NCBI RefSeq assembly: GCF_002845745.1
Contig: NZ_PIUM01000030.1
Span: 17,924 to 81,923 of the forward strand
Direction: 5' to 3'
DNA: 64,000 nucleotides
Origin: Telmatospirillum siberiense
GTDB lineage: Bacteria; Pseudomonadota; Alphaproteobacteria; Rhodospirillales; Magnetospirillaceae
The notes under the pieces are model-generated. The model saw only the letters and a list, made by a program, of their open reading frames with translations, ran no database searches and was not told the origin of the DNA. A program made the position numbers and the translations under genes. This document shows, one piece after another, positions 26,616-34,387 of this stretch (positions within the stretch are counted from its first letter, which is position 1; each line of letters starts with the position of its first letter).

Positions 26616-27124
26616 CGCTCCACTCCCGGATGAAAGGGCGGCAGTTTACGCCGTCGTGTCAAAGCCCGCAACAAGGGCGGGCGGAAAAGTCACAATGTGA
26701 TCGATTTGCTGCTGGGCGCTGCTGGCTGGGGCACAGCGCGCGCGAAAAGGTCATAACTCTCTTCGGTGGCGGATGCCAGCCAGATTTAAAAAATGTGACA
26801 ATTCGGACGTCTTTTTTGCCGATCACTCGGGGCGGTGGGCGCTCGGGGCGGGGGGGGCTGGTGGTTCCGGGCGATATGGACATTTAAAGTTCCGCATGGA
26901 GTCTGTCGTGGAGATAAAATTGCCGGATTATCTGTTTTTACGCAATTTATAAAAATTTTATGACGTCCTGCTGTTCGGATTCTGACGGATGGTGACCATA
27001 TCCTCCGTCAGAATCCGAACACTATTCAATGAGTTGGTGGGTCTATTCACCCGACGCTTGGGAAACAGGCGTCGGGATCGGACCACTAGCCATTCGGCCA
27101 CGGCTTCGGCATCATGCGCCGATC
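26616..27124. other. 509-base intergenic region upstream of xseB and tlyA
   Basis: No gene is supported here. The region contains an AT-rich stretch (26920-26965), a long perfect inverted repeat (26972-27021) and a 7-bp hairpin (CCGACGC at about 27053 with GCGTCGG at about 27070). It should contain the promoters of both divergent genes. Confidence 0.5.
26972..27021. repeat. Perfect 18-bp inverted repeat with 14-base spacer
   Basis: TGTTCGGATTCTGACGGA (26972-26989) is exactly reverse-complementary to TCCGTCAGAATCCGAACA (27004-27021). The spacer TGGTGACCATATCC contains the near-palindrome GGTGACC. It lies about 100 bases upstream of tlyA. It is not followed by a T-run on either strand. Confidence 0.9.
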
Positions 27125-27871
27125 ATGACGAAGAAAAGATTGGACCAATTGCTTGTCGACCGTGGTCTGGTGGAAAGCCGGGCCCGCGCACAAGCCCTGG
27201 TGATGGCGGGCTTGGTGTTTTCGGGCGAGAGGCGTCTCGACAAGCCGGGGGTGTCCGTGGCCGAAGAGCTCGCCATCGAATTGCGAGGCCAGGATCATCC
27301 GTGGGTATCGCGCGGTGGTTTGAAGCTCGCCAAAGCCATCGAGGCGTTCACCATCGATCCGACGGGGCTGACCGCCATCGATGTCGGGGCCTCGACCGGG
27401 GGCTTCACGGACGTGCTGCTGACCCATGGCGCGGCCAAGGTTTATGCGGTCGACGTCGGACATGGCCAGCTGGCCTGGAAGCTGCGGAATGATCCCAGGG
27501 TGGTGGTGCTGGAACGGGTTAACGCCCGCCATCTGTCCGTCGAGCAGATTCCCGAGCCGGTCGACATGGTCGTCTGCGACGCGAGTTTCATCGGGCTTGA
27601 AGTGGTGCTGCCGGCCGCGCTCGCCCTGACCAAGCCGCATGCCTGGCTGGCCGCCTTGATCAAGCCGCAGTTCGAGGTGGGGAAGGGGCGGGTCGGCAAG
27701 GGCGGCGTGGTGAGGGAACCCGAGCTTCATGCCGAGGTCTGCGAGCGCATCCGCGACTGGTTGTCGGCCCTTCCCGAGTGGACGGTGCGGGGCATCGTCG
27801 AAAGCCCGATCACCGGCCCCGAGGGAAACAAGGAATTCCTCATCGTCGGTCAAAAGTCGCCGCCGGGGTGA
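27125..27871 (+). CDS. tlyA: TlyA-family rRNA (cytidine-2'-O)-methyltransferase
   Basis: A 248-residue protein with an N-terminal S4 RNA-binding domain (RLDQLLVDRGLVESRARAQALVMAG, residues about 4-28) and an FtsJ/RrmJ-like Rossmann methyltransferase domain with VGASTGGFTDVLL as SAM loop and LIKPQFEVGKGRVGKGGVV. Relatives methylate 16S and 23S rRNA riboses; some are annotated as hemolysins. The ATG at 27125 (MTKKRLDQLL) fits the family; the in-frame extension to 27029 is not conserved-looking. Confidence 0.92.
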   Translation: MTKKRLDQLLVDRGLVESRARAQALVMAGLVFSGERRLDKPGVSVAEELAIELRGQDHPWVSRGGLKLAKAIEAFTIDPTGLTAIDVGASTGGFTDVLLTHGAAKVYAVDVGHGQLAWKLRNDPRVVVLERVNARHLSVEQIPEPVDMVVCDASFIGLEVVLPAALALTKPHAWLAALIKPQFEVGKGRVGKGGVVREPELHAEVCERIRDWLSALPEWTVRGIVESPITGPEGNKEFLIVGQKSPPG

Positions 27872-27874
27872 GAT

Positions 27875-29164
27875 CTATTCCGCCGCCTGCTGCGCCGGCG
27901 TGGGGCGTCGCGTGAGATGCGCGGTGCCCAGCAGGACCAGGGCGATGGCCACGCAAGCGGCGCCGGCGATCAGGAATGCGTGCAGATAGGTGTCGAGTTC
28001 CGCGCGCAGCAGCCCCGCGCCGAAGGCCGCCGCCGCCGCCCCCATCTGATGGCCGGCGGAAATCCAGCCGAACAGGATGGCCGCGTCGCGATCGCCGAAT
28101 TCCTCCGTGGCGAGCCGGACCGTCGGCGGTACCGTGGCGATCCAATCCAGTCCGTAGAAGACGGCGAAGATCGACAATTCGAAGAAATTGAAATCGGAGA
28201 AGGGCAGGAAGAGCAGGGAAAGGCCCCGAAGCCCGTAATACCAGGCCAGCAGCATCCGATTGTTGTAGCGATCGGAAAGCCAGCCCGACACCGTCGTGCC
28301 GACCAGGTCGAACAGGCCCATGGCCGCCAGCAACCCCGCCGCCCTGACTTCCGGCAGGCCGTGGTCCAGGCAAAGAGCGATGAGGTGGGTGCCGATCAGC
28401 CCATTCGTGGACAGGCCGCAGATGAAGAAACTGCTCCATAACAGCCAGAAAACCGGTTTGCGGATGCCGCGTCCCAAGGCCTGGAAGGCGTTGGCCAGCG
28501 GATTGCCCTGACTTGGCGGGTCCCGGTCGTTTTCTTCCGCCCCATAGGCCCGCAGCCCAACATCGGACGGTCGTTCGGGGACCAGCAGGAACACCACGGG
28601 AATCACCAGGGCGGTGGCGCCCGCCACGATCAGGGTGGCCAGCCGCCAGCCCTCGATTTCGATCATGTGGGCCAGCAGGGGGAGAAAGACCAGTTGGCCG
28701 GTCGCGGTGCTGGCCGTCAGCAAGCCCATGGCCAGGCCTCGACGCTTTCTGAACCAGCGGTTCACCACCGTCGCGCCGAGGACCAGGGCGACGGTTCCCG
28801 TTCCCAAGCCGGTCAGGACACCCCAGGTCAGGACCATCTGCCAGGGAGTCCGAACCAATGTCGTCGAGGCCACGGCCAGCGACAGCATGGTAAGCGCGCC
28901 CAGCAGCGTTTTCCGAATGCCGAAACGTTGCATGACGGCGGCCGCGAAGGGGCCGGTGAGGCCGTAAAGGGCGATGCCGACCGATATGGCGAAGGAGATG
29001 GTCGTGCGGTCCCATCCCATGTCGTTCATCAGGGGCACCAGCAGAACGCCTGGGGTGCCGCGCACTCCGGCGGCCGTCAGCAGGGCCAGGAAAACGACTC
29101 CGGCGACGATCCAGGCATAGTGGAATTTCCGTTCAATCCGGCGCGCCAGAGCCTGTATCGGCAT
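27875..29164 (-). CDS. MFS transporter (monocarboxylate/oxalate-formate type)
   Basis: A 429-residue major facilitator protein with 12 predicted membrane segments. RERK-type loops are present (QRFGIRKTLLGA after segment 2; RWFRKRRGLAMGLL after segment 4), and DRYNNRMLLAWYYGLRG marks the central loop, similar to MCT/OFA-type transporters of organic anions. It is divergent from a MarR gene with a palindromic site between them, suggesting ligand-controlled export or uptake. It is convergent with tlyA, with a 3-base gap. Confidence 0.88.
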   Translation of the reverse strand: MPIQALARRIERKFHYAWIVAGVVFLALLTAAGVRGTPGVLLVPLMNDMGWDRTTISFAISVGIALYGLTGPFAAAVMQRFGIRKTLLGALTMLSLAVASTTLVRTPWQMVLTWGVLTGLGTGTVALVLGATVVNRWFRKRRGLAMGLLTASTATGQLVFLPLLAHMIEIEGWRLATLIVAGATALVIPVVFLLVPERPSDVGLRAYGAEENDRDPPSQGNPLANAFQALGRGIRKPVFWLLWSSFFICGLSTNGLIGTHLIALCLDHGLPEVRAAGLLAAMGLFDLVGTTVSGWLSDRYNNRMLLAWYYGLRGLSLLFLPFSDFNFFELSIFAVFYGLDWIATVPPTVRLATEEFGDRDAAILFGWISAGHQMGAAAAAFGAGLLRAELDTYLHAFLIAGAACVAIALVLLGTAHLTRRPTPAQQAAE

Positions 29165-29189
29165 TCGGGGGAATCCTTGACCGCTGATT

Positions 29190-29207
29190 TATGTGCATAT
29201 ACACATA
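29190..29207. promoter_or_regulatory. Candidate MarR operator
   Basis: TATGTGCATATACACATA is an 18-base palindrome with one mismatched pair, located between the divergent MFS and marR-type genes, 26 bases upstream of the MFS start. Its size and place fit a MarR-family operator. Confidence 0.5.
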
Positions 29208-29308
29208 TTCATCGGCGGGGAAGGCGTCAATCCTTGTTTCGAACACATTTTCTGATTCGATTGAGCCATTATGGCGATGACGCGGTGATTTCCGGATGGC
29301 ATTCCAGG

Positions 29309-29752
29309 ATGATGGGTGAAGCGGCCCCCAAAGGGTGCACTTGTTTTCGGTTGCGGCGGACCACCCGGTCGATGACGCGGCTCTACGATGCTCATCTGAA
29401 GGTGGTGGATCTGACGCTTACGCAATATTCCGTACTTGCCAAGCTGACCGGCGATGTGGCGCCGGACATGCATCGGCTGGCGGCGGTGATGGGAATGGAT
29501 CGGACGTCCCTGTCCCGGACGTTGGCGCCGTTGGAGGCTCGGGGATTGATCGAATCGGCGCCGGGAGACGATCGCCGGAGCAGGATCGTCCGCCTCACCG
29601 AAACCGGGAAGCTCCTCCACCGGGAGGCGGAACACCATTGGCGGGCCGCGCAGGACGAAATCCGTGAGCGCATGGGGGGGCGGGATCTCGCCCAGTTGCA
29701 TCGGTTGCTTGATCTGGTGTGCGAACGACTGGCCGCCGATCCATCGGAATGA
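29309..29752 (+). CDS. MarR-family transcriptional regulator
   Basis: A 147-residue winged-helix regulator: LTLTQYSVLAKLTG, recognition helix MGMDRTSLSRTLAPLEARGLIE and wing GDDRRSRIVRLTETGKLL. It probably represses the divergent MFS gene and itself. The ATG at 29309 (or GTG at 29285) is the likely start; the much longer in-frame stretch upstream is antisense to the MFS gene. An N-terminal CTCFRLRR brings one pair of Cys that could be redox-active, but this is speculative. Confidence 0.85.
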   Translation: MMGEAAPKGCTCFRLRRTTRSMTRLYDAHLKVVDLTLTQYSVLAKLTGDVAPDMHRLAAVMGMDRTSLSRTLAPLEARGLIESAPGDDRRSRIVRLTETGKLLHREAEHHWRAAQDEIRERMGGRDLAQLHRLLDLVCERLAADPSE

Positions 29753-29756
29753 TGGG

Positions 29757-30668
29757 TTATTCGGCTTCGAGGTGTCCCATCTGGCTTTTCCAGCGGCGCA
29801 GCGCGCGCAGGAACTCCGCCAGGACGGGCGAGGCTTCCTGTTTCCGGTAAGCGATGTAGAGTTCCGTGCGTGGCGCGGGTTTCACGGCCAGATCGCGGAC
29901 GGCGACGGTGGGCGGGGTGAATTCGCGGACGAAATCGCTGAGGATGGTGAAGCCGAGCCCGGAGCCGACGAGGCTGAACTGATCGAACAGGCTGTCGCGT
30001 TCGCCCGATCCCGAGGCGTCCACCGGCTTGAAGTTCAGGGGGCCGAACATCTGCTCCAGCTCCATCTTCAAGGGCGTGCTCACCTCGACGAAGGGGAGGG
30101 CCGACAGTTCGGTCAAGGTTACCGCCGTCTTTTCAGCGAGGGGATGGGCGGCGGGAAGGAGGACGACGAGATTTTCGCGAAGAATGACTTCTTTAACGAT
30201 ATCCTCGTCATCGACCCCTTTTCGTATAAACGCAATATCTATGCACTCATTCTTGAGTGCTGTTATTTGAAGTTCGCTAGAAATATTCTTTAATATTGGA
30301 TAAATATCTGGATTATTATTTTGAAGATAAGGTAGAAAAAATGGGAATATTTTTGATGCCGCTGTTGGTATATATCCTATCGTAATGCTTTTCTTGTTTC
30401 CATGAGACGCGGATCTTGTCTTGGAGATGGCGTCGTTAATATCGGACAATATATTTTTTGACCGGGCCAGGAAAATTTCTCCCGCCTGGGTGAGCGTCAG
30501 TCGGCGATTCTTCCTGCTGAATAACGGAACGCCGATAAATTCTTCAAGACTTTGAATTTGCCGGCCCAGCGACGGTTGCGATGTATGAAGTCGCCGAGCT
30601 GCTTGCGATATATTTAAATCTTCAGCAACTGCAACGAAATATTTTATCTGTCGGAGTTCCATGGCCAT
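29757..30668 (-). CDS. LysR-family transcriptional regulator
   Basis: A 303-residue LysR regulator: N-terminal helix-turn-helix (ELRQIKYFVAVAEDLNISQAARRLHTSQPSLGRQIQSLE) and a periplasmic-binding-protein-like effector domain from about residue 93. Translation may start at 30668 or 30662 (MELRQIKYF). The first half of the gene (30200-30668) is markedly AT-rich with Lys/Asn/Ile-rich codons, whereas the second half has the GC-rich codon use of its neighbours. It is divergent from the MFS gene at 30946, a likely target. Confidence 0.9.
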   Translation of the reverse strand: MAMELRQIKYFVAVAEDLNISQAARRLHTSQPSLGRQIQSLEEFIGVPLFSRKNRRLTLTQAGEIFLARSKNILSDINDAISKTRSASHGNKKSITIGYIPTAASKIFPFFLPYLQNNNPDIYPILKNISSELQITALKNECIDIAFIRKGVDDEDIVKEVILRENLVVLLPAAHPLAEKTAVTLTELSALPFVEVSTPLKMELEQMFGPLNFKPVDASGSGERDSLFDQFSLVGSGLGFTILSDFVREFTPPTVAVRDLAVKPAPRTELYIAYRKQEASPVLAEFLRALRRWKSQMGHLEAE

Positions 30669-30945
30669 ATTGTCAGTGATGGTCAGTCTTTTCTATTTGC
30701 AAGAATATTTTATAATATGCCTTTTGTAATAATTTTGGGGGCCGCGGTCAAATGATAAATTTCGGCGCCATCCCGATGCTCCTGGCAGAGACTGATGGTC
30801 CTGCGGGACCCATCTCCATGCCTTGAAGGACTGATGTTAGGCGTGGAAAGCAGTTACCGGCCATTCATCGGCGCGGTAGCATCCTCCCGCTGCGGCGTGG
30901 CCTTTGGCGCCGTCCGCAAAAGTTGGAAAGAGGATCGCTTCATCC

Positions 30946-32235
30946 ATGCCCAGGCCGTCGCTGGCGCAGTCGCCCGGGTTCCGCCTGATCTCCCGTCGCA
31001 AGGCTTTGTGGCCCGTATTGGCCGATGGCGACGTCTGCTGGTTTCTTGGCGGACAGCTCTTGTCGACGGCGGGAAGCTGGATGACCAGGGTGGCCATCGG
31101 GTGGCTGATTTTCCGCCTGACGGGGTCGGCGCTTTGGCTCGGCGTCGCCGGCTTCGCCGGGCAGATGCCGGTGTTGTTGCTGGCGCCGTTGTCGGGCGCG
31201 ATCATCGATCGCTTTGATCGTCGGCGCATTCTCGCCGTCACTTATGGCTTGGCCTCCGCTCAGGCGGTGGGGTTGGCCGCTCTTTCCTGGACGGGTTATC
31301 TCGATATCGCGACATTGCTGGGAATGGCGGTGGTCAGAGGGGGGGTCGCGGCCTTCGAACTGCCGGCCCGGCAGGCCTTTCTGTGCCGGACGGCGGTCGA
31401 CGGAGAGGCCTGTCTGCCCGCCTTGGCCGCCGATTCCCTGGTGGTCAATATCGGCCGGCTGCTGGGGCCGTCGCTGGCGGGTCTGTTCATCGCGCTTGGC
31501 GGCGAGGCTCTGTGTTTCCTTCTTGATGGCCTCAGTTACGCCGCCCCTCTTCTGGCGTTGGTCTTCCGGCCCGGAAGACTGGTTCGGCGCGAAACCGGCC
31601 CGAGAAACGGTCTCCGCTTGTCGGAGGGCTGGGCGTGGATCCGGCAGCGCTCCGACGCGCGAAAAGCGTTTCTGCGGCTCTGTCTTCTCAGTCTGACCGG
31701 CCTGCCTTTTACCGTTCTGCTCCCCGCCTATGTTCATGGCGTGCTGACCGCCGGTGCGGAAATGCTGGGCTGGATGATCAGTATGTCCAGTCTCGGGGCG
31801 ATCGCGGCCTCCTGTCTGGTCGGACGGGAAATTCGGGAGGGGGCGCCGGGACGGCAGTGGCCCTTATGCCTGGGTGCTTCGGCCTGTCTCATGCTGCTGG
31901 GGGTGTCCCGCTGGTGGGAGCTGTCGTTGTTCGGCGTGTTCGGAGCCAGCTTCTGCCTGATGTGGCAGATCGTCACGGCCAGCGCCGCTTTGCATCTGCA
32001 GATCCCCGAGGCCATGCGCGGGCGTCTGGCCGCCTGTTGCGCCGTCGCTTTCTGGGGCATGGTTCCTTTCGGCGGCCTGATGCTGGGGGCGGCGGCGCGA
32101 TTTCTTCCCGTTTCTTCGGTTCTTTGCCTGTCGGGGCTGATTTGTCTCGTGGTTGCCTTCCTGCCCGAGGGCGAGGCGCGCCGGATCGTCTTCTTCAGGC
32201 GGCGGGCGGGGTTCTCTGACATGGATGCCTTCTAG
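30946..32235 (+). CDS. MFS transporter (EntS/DHA3-like exporter)
   Basis: A 429-residue major facilitator protein with about 12 membrane segments. The signatures GGQLLSTAGSWMTRVAIGWLIF, IIDRFDRRRILAVTY and ELPARQAFLCRTAVDGE match the EntS-like (MFS_3/DHA3) exporters of siderophores or drugs. The ATG at 30946 follows AAAGAGG; an earlier ATG at 30904 is possible. The 277-base gap to the divergent LysR gene includes a TATAAT (30711-30716) in an AT-rich stretch. Confidence 0.85.
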   Translation: MPRPSLAQSPGFRLISRRKALWPVLADGDVCWFLGGQLLSTAGSWMTRVAIGWLIFRLTGSALWLGVAGFAGQMPVLLLAPLSGAIIDRFDRRRILAVTYGLASAQAVGLAALSWTGYLDIATLLGMAVVRGGVAAFELPARQAFLCRTAVDGEACLPALAADSLVVNIGRLLGPSLAGLFIALGGEALCFLLDGLSYAAPLLALVFRPGRLVRRETGPRNGLRLSEGWAWIRQRSDARKAFLRLCLLSLTGLPFTVLLPAYVHGVLTAGAEMLGWMISMSSLGAIAASCLVGREIREGAPGRQWPLCLGASACLMLLGVSRWWELSLFGVFGASFCLMWQIVTASAALHLQIPEAMRGRLAACCAVAFWGMVPFGGLMLGAAARFLPVSSVLCLSGLICLVVAFLPEGEARRIVFFRRRAGFSDMDAF

Positions 32236-32465
32236 GCATGGAACAAACGTTTAAAAGCATTATCCCATATGAAAAATATGGCTATTGTTTAGGTCAGGAC
32301 TGAGCTGGCCAAAGGCCCGGGGGCTGCGTGAGAATATCCTGTATTCTCATGGTTTTGTTCCGTCCGCGTTCGCACGCGCGGCGCTTCAAAAATAAATTTT
32401 AAATATTTGAAAGACATCCCGGGCGCTGACTGGCGACGTTCCTCGGTAATGTGAGGAGTGAGTAT

Positions 32466-33905
32466 ATGTTCGGAAAGTATAGATTGAGGGCTGGTTTGGC
32501 GGCCTTATGTCTGGTGAGCGGGGGCTCGGCCTTCGCCGGGCAGGATGCGCCGGAACGGGTCATATCCAGCGACGTCCTCGTGATCGGCGCCGGTGGCGCC
32601 GGATTGAACGCGGCGGTAACCGCGGCGATGGCCAATGCCAAGGTGATCGTTCTGGAAAAGCAGCCGACGGTCGGCGGCGCCACGATCATTTCGGGTGGTT
32701 CGATGAACTTCCCCGACCCGCTGCGCCAGGAAAAGATGGGAATCAAGGATTCTCCCGATCTGATGTATCAACAGGTACTGGCCGCCGGCGACTACCGTAA
32801 CGATCCGGCGTTGGTTCGCACGCTGGTCGACAACGCCCCCGATCTGATGGGCTGGTACGAATCGCTGGGCGTCAAGTGGGCCGACCGCGTCTTCGAGCCG
32901 TTCGGCGGTCTTTTTCCGCGCGGGCACAACACCGGCGCCGCAGCCGCAGGCCGCGACTATGTTCGCGTCCTTTACAACGCCGCCAAGGCGCATAACGTCG
33001 ATATCCATATGAACACCCGGGCCGTCGACCTGATCAGGGACGGGGCCTCCGGACCTGTCACCGGCGTGAAGGCCGTCGATGAGGACGGGGCGATTACCTT
33101 CCGTGCGAAAGCCGTGGTCATCGCCACCGGCGGCTTTGCCGGCAACGTCAAGATGCGGATGAAATATGACCCGCGTCTCAACGAAAGCTTCCGGACGACG
33201 GCCAATCCGGCCGGAACCGGCCCGGCCTTCAACACCGGCGACGGCATCACGATGGCCCAGAAGATCGGCGGGGATGTCGTCGGCATGGACTACATCCAGT
33301 TGATTCCCTTCACCGGCGGTCGTGTCACCGACTATGTCGGCGCGGATATCTGGCTCAATTCCGACGGCAAGCGCTTCGTCAACGAAGGCGGACGGCGTGA
33401 CGTCATCACCGAGGCCATCATGCGCCAGAAGGGCCAGATGTGCTGGGTGATCACCGACGAGCAGTCAGTGAAGGGCGCGACGACCGAAGGCAAGATCCGC
33501 AGCGGCGTGGTTTTCAAGCTGAACAGCCTCAAGGAAGTGGCCGAGAAGATCGGCGTCGATGCCAAGGCTCTCCAGGCCACCTTGGACGCCTACAACAAGA
33601 TGGCTGCCCAGAAGAAGGATCCCGAATTCGGCCGGACCACCTTCACGCAGCTTATCAACAAGCCGCCTTACTACGTCGGCGTCGAGCGTGAAAGCGTCCA
33701 CTTCACCCAGGGCGGCCTGCACATCAATTCTCAGACCCAGGTTCTGGATTTCGATGGAAACGCCATTCCCGGCTTGTTCGCGGCGGGGGAAACCACCGGT
33801 GGCATCCACGGCACCAACCGTGCCGGCGGCAATTCGTTGACGGCGATTTCGGTGTTCGGCCGGATCGCGGGAAAGAACGCCGCTGCGTTGGCGCAGGCCC
33901 AGTGA
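32466..33905 (+). CDS. Periplasmic FAD-dependent reductase (flavocytochrome c flavin subunit)
   Basis: A 479-residue secreted flavoprotein of the fumarate reductase/urocanate reductase family. A Sec signal peptide (RLRAGLAALCLVSGGSAFA) is followed by the FAD dinucleotide motif VLVIGAGGAGLNAAVTAA, TVGGATIISGGSMNFP and the active-site segments RFVNEGGRRD, HFTQGGLHIN and HGTNRAGGNSL. The His-Pro-Thr block that binds fumarate in Fcc3 and FrdA reads QLIPF, so fumarate may not be the substrate. No haem motif is present; the tetraheme cytochrome 49 bases downstream should supply electrons. The ATG at 32466 follows GAGGAG. The acceptor is unknown. Confidence 0.88.
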   Translation: MFGKYRLRAGLAALCLVSGGSAFAGQDAPERVISSDVLVIGAGGAGLNAAVTAAMANAKVIVLEKQPTVGGATIISGGSMNFPDPLRQEKMGIKDSPDLMYQQVLAAGDYRNDPALVRTLVDNAPDLMGWYESLGVKWADRVFEPFGGLFPRGHNTGAAAAGRDYVRVLYNAAKAHNVDIHMNTRAVDLIRDGASGPVTGVKAVDEDGAITFRAKAVVIATGGFAGNVKMRMKYDPRLNESFRTTANPAGTGPAFNTGDGITMAQKIGGDVVGMDYIQLIPFTGGRVTDYVGADIWLNSDGKRFVNEGGRRDVITEAIMRQKGQMCWVITDEQSVKGATTEGKIRSGVVFKLNSLKEVAEKIGVDAKALQATLDAYNKMAAQKKDPEFGRTTFTQLINKPPYYVGVERESVHFTQGGLHINSQTQVLDFDGNAIPGLFAAGETTGGIHGTNRAGGNSLTAISVFGRIAGKNAAALAQAQ

Positions 33906-33954
33906 GGCGCGTCGTCGCATCCGAAATCGTTCGGGACTAGGGGAATCGAAAGAC

Positions 33955-34311
33955 ATGTTTTTCAGAAAGATAATGATGGTGCTGGTGGCCGCCGGTCTCG
34001 CGGCGGCGCTCCATGGCGTGTCCTTTGCCGAGGAGGGCAAGTCGTCCTTCATGGCGGACAAGCATCAGGCCGAGGGCGTCAAATGCGCCGCCTGCCATGA
34101 CGAGGGCGAGAAGAAGAGCAAGGTCTCGATGGACAAATGCGTCAAATGCCACGAGTCCTACGAGAAGGTCGCCTTGAAGACCGCGAATATGGAAAGAAAC
34201 CCGCATCAGGGCCATTTCGTCGATCTGCAATGCACGACCTGCCATCGCGGCCATAAGCAGTCCGAGAATTATTGCGGGACCTGCCACAAGGCCGAACCGA
34301 TGAAGGAGTAA
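33955..34311 (+). CDS. Periplasmic tetraheme cytochrome c
   Basis: A 118-residue secreted protein with a signal peptide (MMVLVAAGLAAALHGVSFA) and four CxxCH haem sites: CAACH, CVKCH, CTTCH and CGTCH, plus additional His residues as distal ligands (HQAEG, NPHQGHF, RGHKQ). It matches the tetraheme domain of Shewanella-type flavocytochrome c. It most likely takes electrons from a quinol dehydrogenase (CymA/NapC type, not in the window) to the flavin subunit encoded just upstream. Confidence 0.92.
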   Translation: MFFRKIMMVLVAAGLAAALHGVSFAEEGKSSFMADKHQAEGVKCAACHDEGEKKSKVSMDKCVKCHESYEKVALKTANMERNPHQGHFVDLQCTTCHRGHKQSENYCGTCHKAEPMKE

Positions 34312-34322
34312 GGGCCCGTTGA

Positions 34323-34361
34323 CCGCCGTGCCGCGAGGGTGGGTTCCCGGCGGCACGGCGG
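34323..34361. terminator. Hairpin between cytochrome c and sppA
   Basis: A perfect 12-bp stem (CCGCCGTGCCGC, 34323-34334, with 34350-34361) lies between these convergent genes. It lacks a T-run but may stop transcription from both sides. Confidence 0.5.
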
Positions 34362-34387
34362 ACCATCATCGGGCGCGGCTGATCTCC

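Noticed and set aside
28667..29308. A long N-terminal extension in frame with the MarR gene
   Set aside because: It is antisense to the MFS gene; the MarR fold begins after 29309.
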